DNA of 64,000 nt from Pempheris klunzingeri (Eukaryota; Chordata; Actinopteri; Acropomatiformes; Pempheridae). Below the pieces are notes generated by a model. That model was not told the origin of the DNA. It ran no database searches and saw nothing but the letters and a program-made list of their open reading frames with translations. The translations under genes and the position numbers were made by a program. Below are positions 48,146 through 60,206 of this stretch, in pieces. Every line of letters begins with the position of its first letter. Position 1 is the stretch's first letter. The stretch is taken from contig NC_092012.1 in NCBI RefSeq assembly GCF_042242105.1, positions 27,329,978-27,393,977 on the forward strand. Direction: 5' to 3'.

Positions 48146-49189
48146 CTACATGACAAAGCATGCACAGCAAACTAATTACTCTGGACACTTTTCTATGCAA
48201 AAACAAACGCAACAGTTGTTATGTGCTGAACCACCTGAGCAAATAAAGGCCCAGTGAGTTTACTTGATGTAGGATTGAAATGTGCAAATGTCCCAGTTGT
48301 ACTGTTGTTTTGATCTGGACTGCTTTCTTAACATGGGCTGGCAGTACAAGCTCAAGAATGGATCAATACTAGTTGTCCCTAACCTGATTTCAGACTTGGA
48401 GTTTGTAAGTTTTGTGTTTCTTCCTCCTCCAGACATGCTGCTAATCCATAGACCCGAAAAGATACAGTTTTGTTTCATTGCTCCACAGAATTGAATCCAA
48501 TAACTAACATCTTATTTCTATGTTTTCCAGCACATTTGCCAGCATATACTTGTCTTGTGCTTTTAGGTCAGTACTGGTGTACATCTTGGAGTTCTATGCT
48601 ATGCTTGCAACAGTATCTCTAGGAACAGTCATTGCCTATCTTTTTGCATCCTTTTCCTTGAATAATTTTGAGACTGCAGTAGTCATTAAAAGTAGCATAT
48701 TGTGCTGAATTTGGAAAAACCACCTGTAATATTAGTTGTGTTGATTTCAGTTGCTTTTGTCTGAGTTGTTCATTGACGATGGCTTAAAGTTTGTAAGTTT
48801 GAGTGCAACTGTATAAAGCCGTACCACCGCATCCGAATAAATAGGGGGCAGCATTTCACCTCCTCCTCACATAATTAACCTTGCAATGTCTTTAAAAATA
48901 TATAGCCATTGCCTCACTCATTTAAGGTTCAAGATTAAAATGTTTGTCACTTTACAACATAGGGTTCCACCATGAAATATACCTTTCATGTTACACACAT
49001 AGAATATACTGTTTATACAGATAATTGAATTTAGAATAGAACAGCATCAAATATAAAATGGAAAAAAATGTATGTAGCCAAACTGTGCTGTTCCCTCACA
49101 GTACTGTCTCTTTAAGAGCTGTTTGCTTGCGATGACATCATCAGCTGCTATTTGCGTTTCATGAAGTGATTTCGTTAATGTAAGTGGCC
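48146..49189. other. ano1 intron with a Tc1 relic
   Basis: No exon of ano1 preceding 48,145 was recognised here. The preceding exon should carry TM1-TM2 sequence and must lie further right than the visible repeats. Confidence 0.4.
48420..48811 (-). mobile_element. Degraded Tc1 fragment, same family as 41,538-42,931
   Basis: The - strand reads QNCIFSGLWISSMSGGGR, matching [17 protein letters not shown] in the other copy. It is followed by terminal-repeat sequence ending in GAGTGCAACTG before TA. Most of the transposase is missing. Confidence 0.75.
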
Positions 49190-49355
49190 ACGGCATTGTT
49201 TTTTTTTGTCTTTTGGCGTGCGTCTCAGGAGCGCCGGGCGGGGTGCGCGCGCGTCTCAACAGCGGCGGACGGACGCAAATTATAACCGGCAGCAACCTCC
49301 AGCAGCTGGCGCTCTAGGCGACCGCCTATATGGCCTATGCCTAGAGTCGGCCCTG
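49190..49355. mobile_element. GC-rich transposon end
   Basis: The GC-rich stretch ends CCTAGAGTCGGCCCTG. Its inverse, CAGGGCCGACTCTAGG, is the typical beginning of a fish DNA transposon family. The other end was not found, so it is truncated or rearranged. Confidence 0.45.
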
Positions 49356-51078
49356 ATGTGAATCAATCTAAATTTGAACGATTTTCCATGTTTTAGAGAG
49401 CATCAGGGTCGCTGACGGTGGAAGTGGCTGAACTCTTAAGTGATAACAACTTGTACTGCTTCAGAAAACTGTTTTTTATTGGACACAAAGTAACAGAATA
49501 AATCAGAGCATGTTATTGAACCCAATGCCCATCTAACTTATAGTTCCCCCAAAACACATTAACCCTACCCATCAGTCTTTGCGGAGCGGCCCTGCCAACG
49601 CCACAATATGTTTGTACAAATTTGTTGTATTACCGCTGTATCTTACAGCCTTTTTACAAATCGTACAACTTGCCGTTATTTCATTTTCATTTTACAACCA
49701 AACAGCTCCTCTTTCTCTCTGCCATTGTCCTGCTCTCTGTGCTGTGTATGTTTGCTGCTGGCCGGGCCGGGCCAGGCCAGGCCGGGTTGCCGGTGCCGCT
49801 GAGTGACGTGATGGTACAACATCCAACACAAGCGGTGGGGAGGAGGAGCAAAGTGAGCCTGCTCTGCGCTGTGACAGCAGCAGCACTTAAAGACACACAG
49901 CCAGGTCACCTCTTTAATGAAACCGCTGCAGTCGTACAGGAAAGAAACTGAAACTTAAGTATCGATCTCATTACTTTGGAATCGATCAATATCGATACCA
50001 ACGTTGGTATCGATATTAAAGATATTTGGATCGATCTGCCCACCACTAGTCGTCACACGCCAGCTTTGATTGATTGAAGCCAGGAGTTCTTTGTGTACGT
50101 GCAGAAAAGTTTCAGACGTGAGCAAACAGAGGTCTACCTGTCACCCATCAAACTTTGCACCCTTGGCAGGCGAAGCGAGGTAATTATTTGCTACGTTTTA
50201 ATGACCATTCATACCTCGTATAATAACTCAAAGGGAATGCAAAATTGTAATGTATAGATGCTGCTCGTTTGATCCCATTTTTTAACCTTGTTATAATAAA
50301 TGGAATTGTTGTGTATGTTTTAGTTTCACGGTGTATAGGTTAAATAAAGACGTTGAACACCAGTCGAACTCTGCCGCTGTGTCGTTAATGCCGAGGGCAG
50401 CTACAGTGAAACTCGGCGCTGAGGCCCCTTCTCCCCCTCGAAGTGAATCTGGCTGCTGCGGTCTCTCCTCATCTACCAAAATCAACCCAGCTGCCGCCCC
50501 TCCGTCGAAGCGTTCCGCCTCGCCGATGCACCTCGTTAATTGGCTTCGTCCTGCATGTAGCCAATTCTGCATCGGAACCATCGGAACCACCTGCAGTTGG
50601 AAGCCACCACTAACCAGCAGCTTCAAAGGGCTTATCACAGTAAGAGGCACTTAAGACTGTTGATGGGTAAAATCTGCTCACAAGGACTGATTCTATTTTA
50701 ATAATGTCATTGCAGAAAATATCTGCTTACCTCCTGGTTATTGAAATGGTAAATATTTTAAGTTTTTTTTTTTCACAATTGCCACATACCATGCCTGACT
50801 TCGACTAGTTGAATACTCAGTGCACACCTGAATAAATGTATGAGCTCTATTAAGTGATTTAAAGGTGCGTCAGTGCAACAAATGACTATTCCTTAAAGAA
50901 AAGAAAAGGGAGAGGTTTGATGTATTGTTGTAAAATTTGTGGTATTTTATTACTCTGTGTTTTAAAAGGTGTTAGTGTTTGATATGAGTGGTGATAGTCT
51001 AAATTGGCTTAAAATCACTATTTTATTGACTTATGGTTCACATTGAACCCACAAAGCCTTTGATAAATAGATGACAAA
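49356..51078. other. Repeat-rich stretch before the BEL gag
   Basis: Contains a GGCC-rich block (49,760-49,790), a 30-bp palindrome (49,988-50,017) and an AATAAA at 50,343. The 50,050-51,078 part may be the LTR and leader of the BEL element, but LTR ends could not be fixed and no second copy is present in the window. Confidence 0.35.
49988..50017. repeat. Perfect 30-bp palindrome
   Basis: The half-site AATATCGATACCAAC is followed directly by its exact reverse complement (centre AACGTT). More ATCGAT motifs flank it, and the block ends ATCTGCCCACCACTAG, which resembles a transposon terminus. Confidence 0.9.
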
Positions 51079-51821
51079 ATGTCAGAACCTGCTGAAGAGA
51101 ATCAGTCTCCCTCAAACGCTCCAAGGTCTAGCACTCGTCAAAAAACATTAACTGAAAAGGGCCGAGAGTTGCACGAGCAGGAATTACAGAAAAATGAAAA
51201 GGCGTTCAATAAATCATATGAAACTTAGAAGCTAACTGCTAAAGAGATAAGAGCTCAACTTAAGACCTTTTGTTCCTCAGATGACCTTGAAAAAATGGGA
51301 AAAAACATTCTGTCTAATCATGATAAAGTGTGTCAGATTTACAAGTCAATTCGACGCAATCACACACCAACTCCTGACAATGTTAAGAAAATGGATGCTC
51401 TGAAATTTGTGACCTTGTAAAAAAGCGACAAGAAACCATAGATATTTTCAATGAATATGTTGAAAAGGAAAGGGTAAGGATACAGCTTAACAAGGGAGAG
51501 TATGGATCTGTTTTTGGTAAAACTAATACAGAAACTGTAGCCTCAAAGTCATGTCAGTCACAAGGATCTGTAAGCAAATTATCCAGTGCTACCTCTAAAG
51601 TTTCTAGTAAGCGAGCGGATGCAGAAGCAGAACTTGCAGCTAAAATAGAGCAAGTAAATTCTACTCAAATGTTAAATGACCAACAGGCTAAGCTAGACAA
51701 AATAGAAAGCGCGTGGAAAATTGAGGAAACTGAAATGCTGACAGAAATTAAACAAAGGGAGGCTAATATGAAACTGAAGCTTGAAGAGGTCCTCTCGACA
51801 GCCCAAACTCTGCATACCAAT
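51079..51821 (+). pseudogene. BEL/Pao retrotransposon gag, left part
   Basis: ATG at 51,079 (MSEPAEENQSPSNAPRSSTR) begins a gag-like frame with stops at 51,226 and 51,418. It then continues in another frame to the provirus junction, as a charged, predicted coiled-coil segment (AEAELAAKIEQVNSTQMLND). The frame resumes beyond the provirus at 62,453 with the matching continuation. It is decayed by at least two nonsense codons and one frameshift. Confidence 0.75.
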
Positions 51822-52362
51822 TGTTGAATTAGAATTTAATATAACCATAGAATGTTTCAGGCCTTCTCAAATAAAGTTACTCTCTCCTCATGAGAGTGAA
51901 CAGAAAATGTCAATCTGACCTCCACAGACGTGGCTTCTTCTGTATCGTTTTGTTAAGAAGATAGACAGAATGTACCAGACGGACCTTGATTGTAATAATT
52001 TTGTTGTGCTAATCATATTCTAAAGTTATGATTAGAGATACACGCCTACGCAAACAACATCCACAAGTGTTTGAATATTATATGATCACACCAGGGATGC
52101 ACTATCTGTGACGCACACACCGAAATGGCCAGTTAGAGACAGTCACGTATAGTACTCAGTCCAGCCAACCCTTTAAAAAGCATATGCATGAAAGAGTCGG
52201 GGCTCACTGCCAGAGATCCATGAGGCCTCTGTCACTCCGAGCCCAGCGCTGTATGTACTTTACCTGTGACTTCTGTGACTTGAATAAAACTGCTACTGAG
52301 AACTGCAGAACTCTCTGGCTGAAATCCTTGGACTGTCAAAAAAAGAACCGGGAGATCTAACA
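51822..52362 (+). repeat. 5' LTR (541 bp)
   Basis: Begins TGTTGAATTAGAATTTAATA and ends GAGATCTAACA (TG...CA). A TATA-like TTTAAAAAG lies near 52,171, followed by the R start region GAGTCGGGGCTCACTGCC and the poly(A) signal AATAAA at 52,283-52,288. Confidence 0.95.
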
Positions 52363-52364
52363 AT

Positions 52365-52382
52365 TGGTGCCGTGACCCGGAT
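52365..52382 (+). promoter_or_regulatory. Primer binding site, tRNA-His type
   Basis: TGGTGCCGTGACCCGGAT begins two bases after the LTR. It differs at one of 18 positions from the sequence complementary to the 3' end of tRNA-His, the primer also used by HERV-H. Confidence 0.8.
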
Positions 52383-52699
52383 TGGCAAACTCCGAGACGT
52401 GTCCCGTTGAGGAACCCCAGAGTGAGTGGAGGAAAACTTTTTCAGACAACTTCAAGGCGCGCCTGAGTAAAGGTAAGCAGAAAACCTTTTTGAGATAGAA
52501 TTTCTGCACATTGGCCATACTCAAATCAAAGTTGTCTGAATAATGTTGTTCCTACATTCGCTAAAACGTAAACCAAAACTGAGTATAATTAAACCGCATT
52601 GAAATGTTGTAGTCACATGTAAAGTACAGAACCACATAGTCACAGTTGAGGGAAAAGAAAATAAGTGTCCAAGGACAGCTAATTTGGCCTGATAAGGGA

Positions 52700-53242
52700 T
52701 GTTGTGACTTCTCTGATGCGGATGATGTGCAGTTGATGAAAGGAGACGTCCGCTGACAACGACTTAGTGAATAAAAATAGGTTTATTACAAAAAGGTCAG
52801 TTGTCTAACAGGCACCATGGAAGCCTGGGAAGACGTTCAGCCAATTCTAGGAACAGACAGTGTAACCCCCGGCCGAATCTGCTGTCTCTGTCCTCGCCTT
52901 CCTCGAGCCACCTCTCTGGTCACTTCTTTATACCCCTTTGACCATCCATCCCAACATCTGGTTTTCATCCATATAACAGTTCTAGTCTTTGTTTTAGGGG
53001 TACAAGGATATATTAGAAGGACATCATCCCCCAGTATCTAGTAAGGGGGAGCAAAGGTCAGATCTCCCCTGGCCAGGTCAGGCAGTTCCCAGTCTCTCCG
53101 TCTCCAGATAATCGATCACAGATCCGAAACAGAGAAACATTGACCACTACCATATCTTGTGCCCTAAAGGCACATACCAAACACTTATACACAGTTATAC
53201 TCACTACAGACACATATCAGACACTACATATCATACACCACA
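52700..53242 (-). repeat. Solo LTR of a different retrovirus, antisense, in the proviral leader
   Basis: On the - strand it begins TGTGGTGTATGATATGTAGT and ends AGAAGTCACAACA (TG...CA). It has a TATA-like GGGGTATAAAG and an AATAAA at 52,787-52,782. A 4-bp duplication GGGA flanks it (52,696-52,699 and 53,243-53,246). Its sequence is unrelated to the LTRs of the host provirus. It was therefore inserted into the provirus and reduced to one LTR by recombination. Confidence 0.82.
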
Positions 53243-53371
53243 GGGACATAGAACTCACTGGGTAAATAACCACTGAGAGTTGTCTCCCAAATTTTAGGGC
53301 AGGACATTTTGCTTTCCTCCATACTGTACACTATTGTATATACTTTCCGGGTAGCTAACCGCAAGGGCGAT

Positions 53372-53451
53372 GCTGCTGATGAGCGATGCCGCTGATGAGA
53401 GCGATGCCGCGATGCCACTGATGAGAGTGATGCCACTGATGAGAGTGATGG
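53372..53451. repeat. Short GATGCC/GATGAG tandem repeat in the proviral leader
   Basis: About four imperfect units of roughly 20 bp containing GCGATGCC and CTGATGAGAG, between the solo LTR and gag. Confidence 0.7.
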
Positions 53452-53846
53452 ATTTTTAAAAAAACAAAAAATAAATAAATAAACAAAAAAACATATATAA
53501 AATAAGGACACAGGGACAAGTTTGTTATTTTCCATGACAATGTGGGTGGTTTCCTGCTCGGCTGATATTTTGACTGGATAAGGTGTGTGGTATCGATCAG
53601 ACGATTGAGAATTCCAACACCTCATCCAGATCCCGAGCAGTTCTGTGAGGGGGGCATTGGACTAGAAGGGGACACGTAAGCTAGGGTGTTTCAAAGTCAC
53701 TGTGAATTAAAACGAGTGATAAGACTTGGGAGAACCCCCAGCAAACAGGCGCACAGATTAATCTGTGTAGGAGCTTCCTGTTTGGGTCCTCACTTGGGCA
53801 CTGCGCCATTCACTGACTGTGCAAACACGTGTACAACCTTTTCACC

Positions 53847-55925
53847 ATGTCACACAAAACTGTAACTAAATGGAAAGAGTGTAAGCCCGGCTCCCTGGGG
53901 TCGGTACTGTATGAAACAATAAATAGATGGCTAAAAAAGGTGCCAAGAGATGAAGAGCACAAAGGGAGAGACAGATTTATCCAATGGACTGAGGAAATGA
54001 AAAACAGGGGTATGTTTGGAGGAGACAGCGATCCTCCACCCAAAATGAGAGACTTTGCTACGTTCGCTAAACAATCCACAGAGAGCATAGAGCGAGCTGA
54101 ACAAAAACTACAGGACACAGGCATACTACAAAAAGGAGAGGCAAGGAAGGAATTAAAAAAGGCTGACACATTCCATGCCAACTGCCAGTGCTTTTTAGGA
54201 GAAGTGAGATTCACCATAAGCCAGTCCTCTGCACAACCAAGTAATCAAACATCAGCAACGTCCTTGGCTCCTTCACATGCACAACCCCCAGACACAACAA
54301 CCTCCACAGAAATGCAAACAGTGCCTTCACTGTACACAGAGGCACGTTCCATGCTAGAGACAGCACAGGCTCAAATGCCTCAGACACAATCCAGCCTAAC
54401 TGGTCCACCCTCACAGCCCCCGACACCCCACGAAGAGGTGCCCCTAGTGGTTATTAAGAATGGGGTGCTGCAAACAGGCCCCTACCCAGGTTGCACCAAA
54501 TCACAACGTCAGGCCAAGGACTTCCTGAATGACATCTCAAGGAGAAGCACTAACCCTTTCATAGTGAGGCCCCCCGCCTCCACCACATCTTTTAACTCAA
54601 TTGGGCCCGGCTCACACGCCACACACTCAAACTCAGGCTACATAAATCAACAGGGTGCCAGTGCTGTTCCCTCAACACCTGGCCTGCCCCCTAACACACC
54701 CCACCCATCAGCCCGCCCTGGAGCCTACCCACTTGCAGCCCCACCAGGCCCACAACTGCGTAACATACACTCTTGCCTTGACACACGAATGACGCATCAA
54801 ATGCCCCTAATCCAAGCAACATCCACCTCAGGCCGCACCTCAACTACATACACTCCCTACTCCCTCCAAGACACAGCTATGATCAAGTCACACCTGCCAG
54901 ACATCAACATGGGTGGAGCCCAGTGGATCAAGGCTTTCCTTGAATCCTGCGCTGGCATAATTCCAGCCCTGGGAGACTTCAGACGAACCTTTGCTGCCTC
55001 CACTTCCCTGGGAATGCTCAAGGAGATAGAGGACATAGCCCACACCACCACTGACCCAGACGACACACCACTACACTACCTAGTGTACCTGTTGTGACCA
55101 GTTATACGAGACAAATACCCAATCCAAGTCAGATCAGCTGAGTTGTGCAGAATCCCACCAAATGAGAATGAGAGAGGTACAACATACCTCCTCAGAGTAA
55201 GGGAGATGTGGCAAAACAAGACGGGTGAAGACCCAGGTACTAGTGACACCATTGGAGTACTATTCAGAGGGGCAGTCGAAGCTTCGCTACCCTCGGCGAC
55301 CCAAACCATGCTAAAGCAGGTTGTGGGACTGCAAAGCTTAACCTACCCTGTATGGGCCTCACATGTGATCCACTACCTAGATAATGAACTAGAAGAAAGG
55401 GAGCGAGAGAAAAAGGACCTAGCCTCGCTGCAGACCCATTTGGTAAAATCCCAACTTAAAGACATAAGAGAGAAGGCCAACCAAAACAAGGTATCTGCTA
55501 TGCAAATGCCCCAACAAACTCCTCTACCCAGCGCTCCTCCGCAGACACCACCACCTGGCCACTACCCACCCCCGTACCCAGTCATAAACTGGACACCCAT
55601 AATTGCCCACAGCAGGCCCTACTACAGAAATGGCGGCAGGAGAGTGGGACGAAGTTACCATGGTAGAAATAGCAGGTCTAGACCAGAATCCCGAGCAGGC
55701 CCCAGACCAGATGACCAATGCCATATCTGTGGTGAATATGGACATTGGTATAACCGATGCCCCCAACAACAGCCCCACTACACATACCCCCAGGCAGTAG
55801 CACAGGGACCACCCCACTACCAACATACGATATACCCACACCCCCAACACCCTCAGGGACACCCACAGCCACCCGATCAGGGTACAGGGCATAACGCCCC
55901 TGGATCCAACCAAATGCCACAATAG
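53847..55925 (+). pseudogene. gag: Retroviral gag, with an in-frame nonsense codon
   Basis: Structural polyprotein frame. ATG 53,847 in ACCATGT context was preferred over an upstream GTG. The N-terminal matrix-like part (KTVTKWKECKPGSLGSVLYE) lacks a glycine at position 2, so N-myristoylation is not expected. A proline-rich middle region precedes a capsid (p30-like) region that includes MGGAQWIKAFLESC and, after the break, VREMWQNKTGE. The nucleocapsid has one zinc knuckle CHICGEYGHWYNRC (CX2CX4HX4C). A TGA at 55,095-55,097 interrupts the capsid, so the full product cannot be made. The frame otherwise stays open to the terminal TAG at 55,923, which separates gag from pol in the same frame. 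Confidence 0.9.
55923..55925 (+). promoter_or_regulatory. Gag-pol UAG junction (likely readthrough site)
   Basis: TAG followed by GGCTGCCCAGAG, then an open frame in the same register into the protease. Same-frame gag and pol separated by UAG is the layout suppressed by readthrough in gammaretroviruses. A structure after the stop was not tested. Confidence 0.65.
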
Positions 55926-58900
55926 GGCTGCCCAGAGCTGACACAAGGTGACTCACTGTGTACCCCAGACTTGTATCTTGAACCTCTGGTGAAACTGACC
56001 ATAGAGGGACAAGACTACATGTGCATGATTGACACAGGAGCCAGGTATTCAACACTCAACACACCACTCCCACTATCCACGAATACCGTACCTGTTGTTG
56101 GTTTCTCGGAAAATACAGAGGAGTGGCCGCTGTCCAAACCAGTTTCCTGCTTGTGGAACTGTCTCTCTTTCAAGCACTCTTTCCTCTTGTCCTCCTCATG
56201 CCCAGTGAACCTACTGGCTAGAGACATCATGTGCTCCCTGAACATCTCTTTGCTCTTGACCCCTGACTATGTTGACATCACCTTCCCAGATGGTGCTGTC
56301 CAGAGATGTGCCACACCTAAACATAACATGAAACAATTGCAAGCGCCAATGCTGCCTGCTCCTGATAACACTCACGCTGATGACTCGCATGCTGAAATCT
56401 GGTGGGGCCTAATGCCTGACTTCCCCACCTCCACCTTGCATGACACCTTTTCTTCTTGGCTCCCATGGGTCTCGGTGTTGCACTTGTACACTGACCCCAT
56501 TGATCCACCACACTGCACATTTAACTATGAGCTCTATGGTGATGAAAATTATGATGCTCTGTGGGACACTTTTGAAAACCGATGTCATGAGACAGGTGAA
56601 AATCCCATCATAGAGCTACGTGATATCTACGTCGGCCCTGAAGGGGTCGCTGCCGCAGTGTCTTTGCCAGCCTCCTTGGAAGTCCTGTATACACTATCCG
56701 ACTCCTCTGCACCTCACATCACTTTGAGAGTCGCAGACGGTGGTGAGGCCAAGAACCTTGGACCTATGGTCAAGCGTTGTCTCACAGCCATTGACTGGAC
56801 CCCTACACAGAACAAACACTTGCGCTTCTCACCATCCCTGCAGACGTACATGATAGCCCATACCTCACACACCGTCCTGCACCCTGAAAAAAGATTCCTG
56901 TCCAGGACGCACGGCAGAGAAAACACTGACCATCCACTGGCTCAGGCCTTGCTAGACAGCCTACCTGACACCATGTGGTCAGCCGGACCTACTGATGTAG
57001 GCCTCCTCAGAATCACACCAATTAGGATCCCCTTAAAACCTAACACCATCCCCATCTACAGTGCACAGTATCCTCTCAGGACAGAGCAGACAACAGGCAT
57101 CAGAAGCACTATTACGGGTTTACTACAGGCTGGTGTTTTGATTCCCACAACCTCGGAGTGGAACACCCCCATCAACCCGGTAGAAAAACCCGGCAAACCG
57201 GACTACCGTATGACACACGACCTAAGGCTCATAAATCGCGTTGTTGTGCCCACCAACTATGACACACCCAACCCATACACTATGCTAAATGCCATATCAC
57301 CTGACCAGAAATTCTTCTCATGCATAGATCTAGCCAATGCATTCTTCTGTGTTCCCCTAGACCCGGACTCACAGCAATTGTTCGCATTCTTTTATGAGGG
57401 GACACAGTACACCTACTCTCGCCTCCCGCAAGGCTTCATTGACTCCCCTTCCATCTTCAATCATGTCTTGAGACAACAACTGCAGTCCCTGTCTCTGCCA
57501 CCAGGTGTCACTCTTCTTGAATACGTGGATGACATCCTTTTAGCTGCACCTGATTCTCACTCTATTATGACAGCCACCAAGGCAGTGCTTGCCCACCTGG
57601 CAAAATGTGGCTTCAAGGTGTCTAAGGTTAAACTCCAGATCGGGAGACCGAAAGTGACCTTCTTAGGACGTGTCTCCTCTAACCACAACATGACAAACAA
57701 ACAAAAAACCGACATCCTCAGCCAATCAAAGCCCTCCACGGTGCGTTCAATGCTGCAATTCCTGGGTCTTGTCACCTATAGCAAAAATTTTATCCCAGAT
57801 TTCTCAGGCCTAGTAGCACCACTCAGGTCATTGATCAGCCAGGCAGGTTATAAGAACTATAACTCCCCACTCACCTGGTCTGCTGCAGCTGAAAGGGCTT
57901 TTGTGGATGTTAAAACTGCTCTGTCCAATGCATGCTCCCTACATGCCCCTGATTATTCTGAGCCATTTCATCTAGATGTAGATGAAAAGGATGCCTTTGT
58001 GAACGGGGGAGGATAGGGGTACAACAGATAGGAAAATACTGATGTACTACAGCTCTAAACTGGACAATGTCGAAGTGGGACACCCAACCTGCGTTAGACA
58101 TGTCGCCGCCATTGGGAAAGCAGTCCAAAAGACTTCTCATATCACAATGGGAAACCAGACCATTGTCCACACCACACATGGGGTGAAAGCATTTCTTGAC
58201 TCCAATGCATTCACATTGTCGGCACATAGAATCCAAGGCCTCCAACAACTACTGAACAAACCACACATCCACTTCACAAGCACAGGTGCAAACATAGCAT
58301 CACAGATGAACACCAAACAAGACCATGACTGTGAGAGAGAGACTAACAGAGAAATGCAATTACATCCACAGTTGCGTGACAAACCAATAGAAAATGCCCA
58401 GATGACACTCTACTGTGATGGACTCAGTCACCACACACCCACAGGCACATTGATAACGTCATATGCAGTTGTTGAGGAAACACACACTGGACTGGTAACA
58501 AGATCAGCACAAACAGTCAACCAACCCGCATCAGCACAAATGGCAGAATTAGTCGCGTTAACTGAAGCGTGTAAAGTAGCCAAAGGTAAAACTGTGAACA
58601 TATACACCGACTCAGCCTATGCAGTGCAGGCAGTGCATGTAGACATGTGCCACTGGAGAAGGAAAGGCTTTGTAACCTCCGCTGGCACCCCAGTAAAACA
58701 CCTAAACCAGTTGATAAACCTTTACTACGCACTGTTGGAGCCAGAACAGGTTGCTGTAGTCAAGTGCAGAGGACACCAAAAAGGCGGTGGCAAAATAGCA
58801 AGGGGTAACCATGCAGCAGATACGGCAGCAAAAACAACAGCCGGGTACAACCCCTACAAACAAATGATCCAAAAGACCCCGGTTGATCAATCACAGAGGG

Positions 58901-60198
58901 AACTATCTGTGCAGAACATTAAAGAACTACAGGGTAAAGCAGCTCCATCTGAAAAACAAGCATGGAGGGATAAAGGAGCCATGAAAGACCTCACAGGGCT
59001 CTGGAGGAATCATGAAGGCAAAATAGTAGCTCCTGCCGGCCTACTAAACATGCTGTGTCAAGAAGCTCACAGTAGAAGCCACTGTGCTAGCTCTAAGGTC
59101 ACAGCCCTCATCTCCCAGCATTGGTGGCACCCCCACCTGAAAGATATCACTAGATACTTCGTACAGTCATGTGAGATATGTACAGTGTACAACCCAAGAG
59201 TTGCACTAAAAGCAGGGCTAGGCAGTTTTCCTGTGCCAGCTGCACCCTGGAAAGAAATAGTGATAGACTTCACCAACATGGGGGCTGACCACCGAACAGA
59301 GGGAAAAAGGTATCTTCTAGTTTGTGTGGACCCCTTCTCCAGATGGGTAGAGGCCACACCTACAAAAACAGAAAAGGGAAAGGAAGTCATTAAATGGCTA
59401 ACAAGGGAAATAATACCAAGATTCGGTTTCCCCGAAACAATCAGATCAGACAACGGACCCCACTTCACTAATGAAGAGCTCAGAGAAGTGGAAAAAATGT
59501 TTGGGATCACACACAGATTCGGGGCAGTATACCACCCAGCCTCACAAGGACTGGTTGAAAGAGCAAACAGAACCATCAAAGAAGGACTAGCGAAAGTCTG
59601 TGCAGACACAAGCTTAACCTGGGTCGATGCTCTACCTATTATACTGTTCAACCTCAGATCCACTCCAAGCTCCACCATGAATGTTAGCCCACATGAAATA
59701 CTGACAGGGAGAAAGATGCCCTGTCCGCTCACCACTGCACCAACTGATACGTCAGCAGTACCCTTACAGTATGAAAGCATACATGAATATGTCAAACAGT
59801 TGAACAACGCCGTGATGAGTATCTCCCAACAGGTAACGGAGATACTCACGAAGGAACAAGGACACGACCATTCCCCTGTGGAGGTCGGGGACTGGATCTT
59901 GAGAAAGGTCAGCAAGCTCAGTTGGTCCTCACCCCGCTGGAAGGGACCCTATAAGGTAGCGGAGGCTACCTTGCACTGCGTGAAAGTGTGGCTGACAGAC
60001 GACAAGCTAAGTAACTGGATTCATAAGACTCACTGTGCCCTGGCACAAGACCCAAACGATAGAACATTGACTGAGGTTCAGACTGACTTAAGAACCTCAC
60101 CACCTAACCCAGACCCTACTGTTAACCCTGACCTGGTGGACGACTTCCCACCACCACTACCACCACACCAAGACCCACACGAAACTCCAGAGCTGTAG
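55926..60198 (+). pseudogene. pol: Retroviral pro-pol, broken once
   Basis: Order: protease with catalytic DTG at 56,031; reverse transcriptase with LPQGFIDSPSIF and YVDD at 57,522-57,533; RNase H with YCDG, MAELVAL, YTDSAYA and NHAADTAA (all four acidic residues); integrase with an HHCC zinc region, then VIDFTNM, RSDNGPHF and GLVERANRTIKE (D,D,E). The first segment ends at TAG 58,013; the remainder is in another frame from about 58,018, ending TAG at 60,196. One frame break between RT and RNase H is thus the only obvious lesion, and all the listed catalytic motifs are intact. Env starts 8 bp after the pol stop, without overlap. Confidence 0.93.
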
Positions 60199-60206
60199 TT
60201 GTCATT

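Noticed and set aside
49760-49790. GGCC-rich block as a G-quadruplex
   Set aside because: The G runs are mostly two bases long, so a stable quadruplex is unlikely.
50331-50654. Overlapping + and - open frames of about 110 codons
   Set aside because: The frames mirror each other in a locally GC-rich stretch and resemble no known protein; it may be LTR or leader of the BEL element.
59067-59915. - strand open frame of 282 codons
   Set aside because: Antisense shadow of the integrase region of the provirus.
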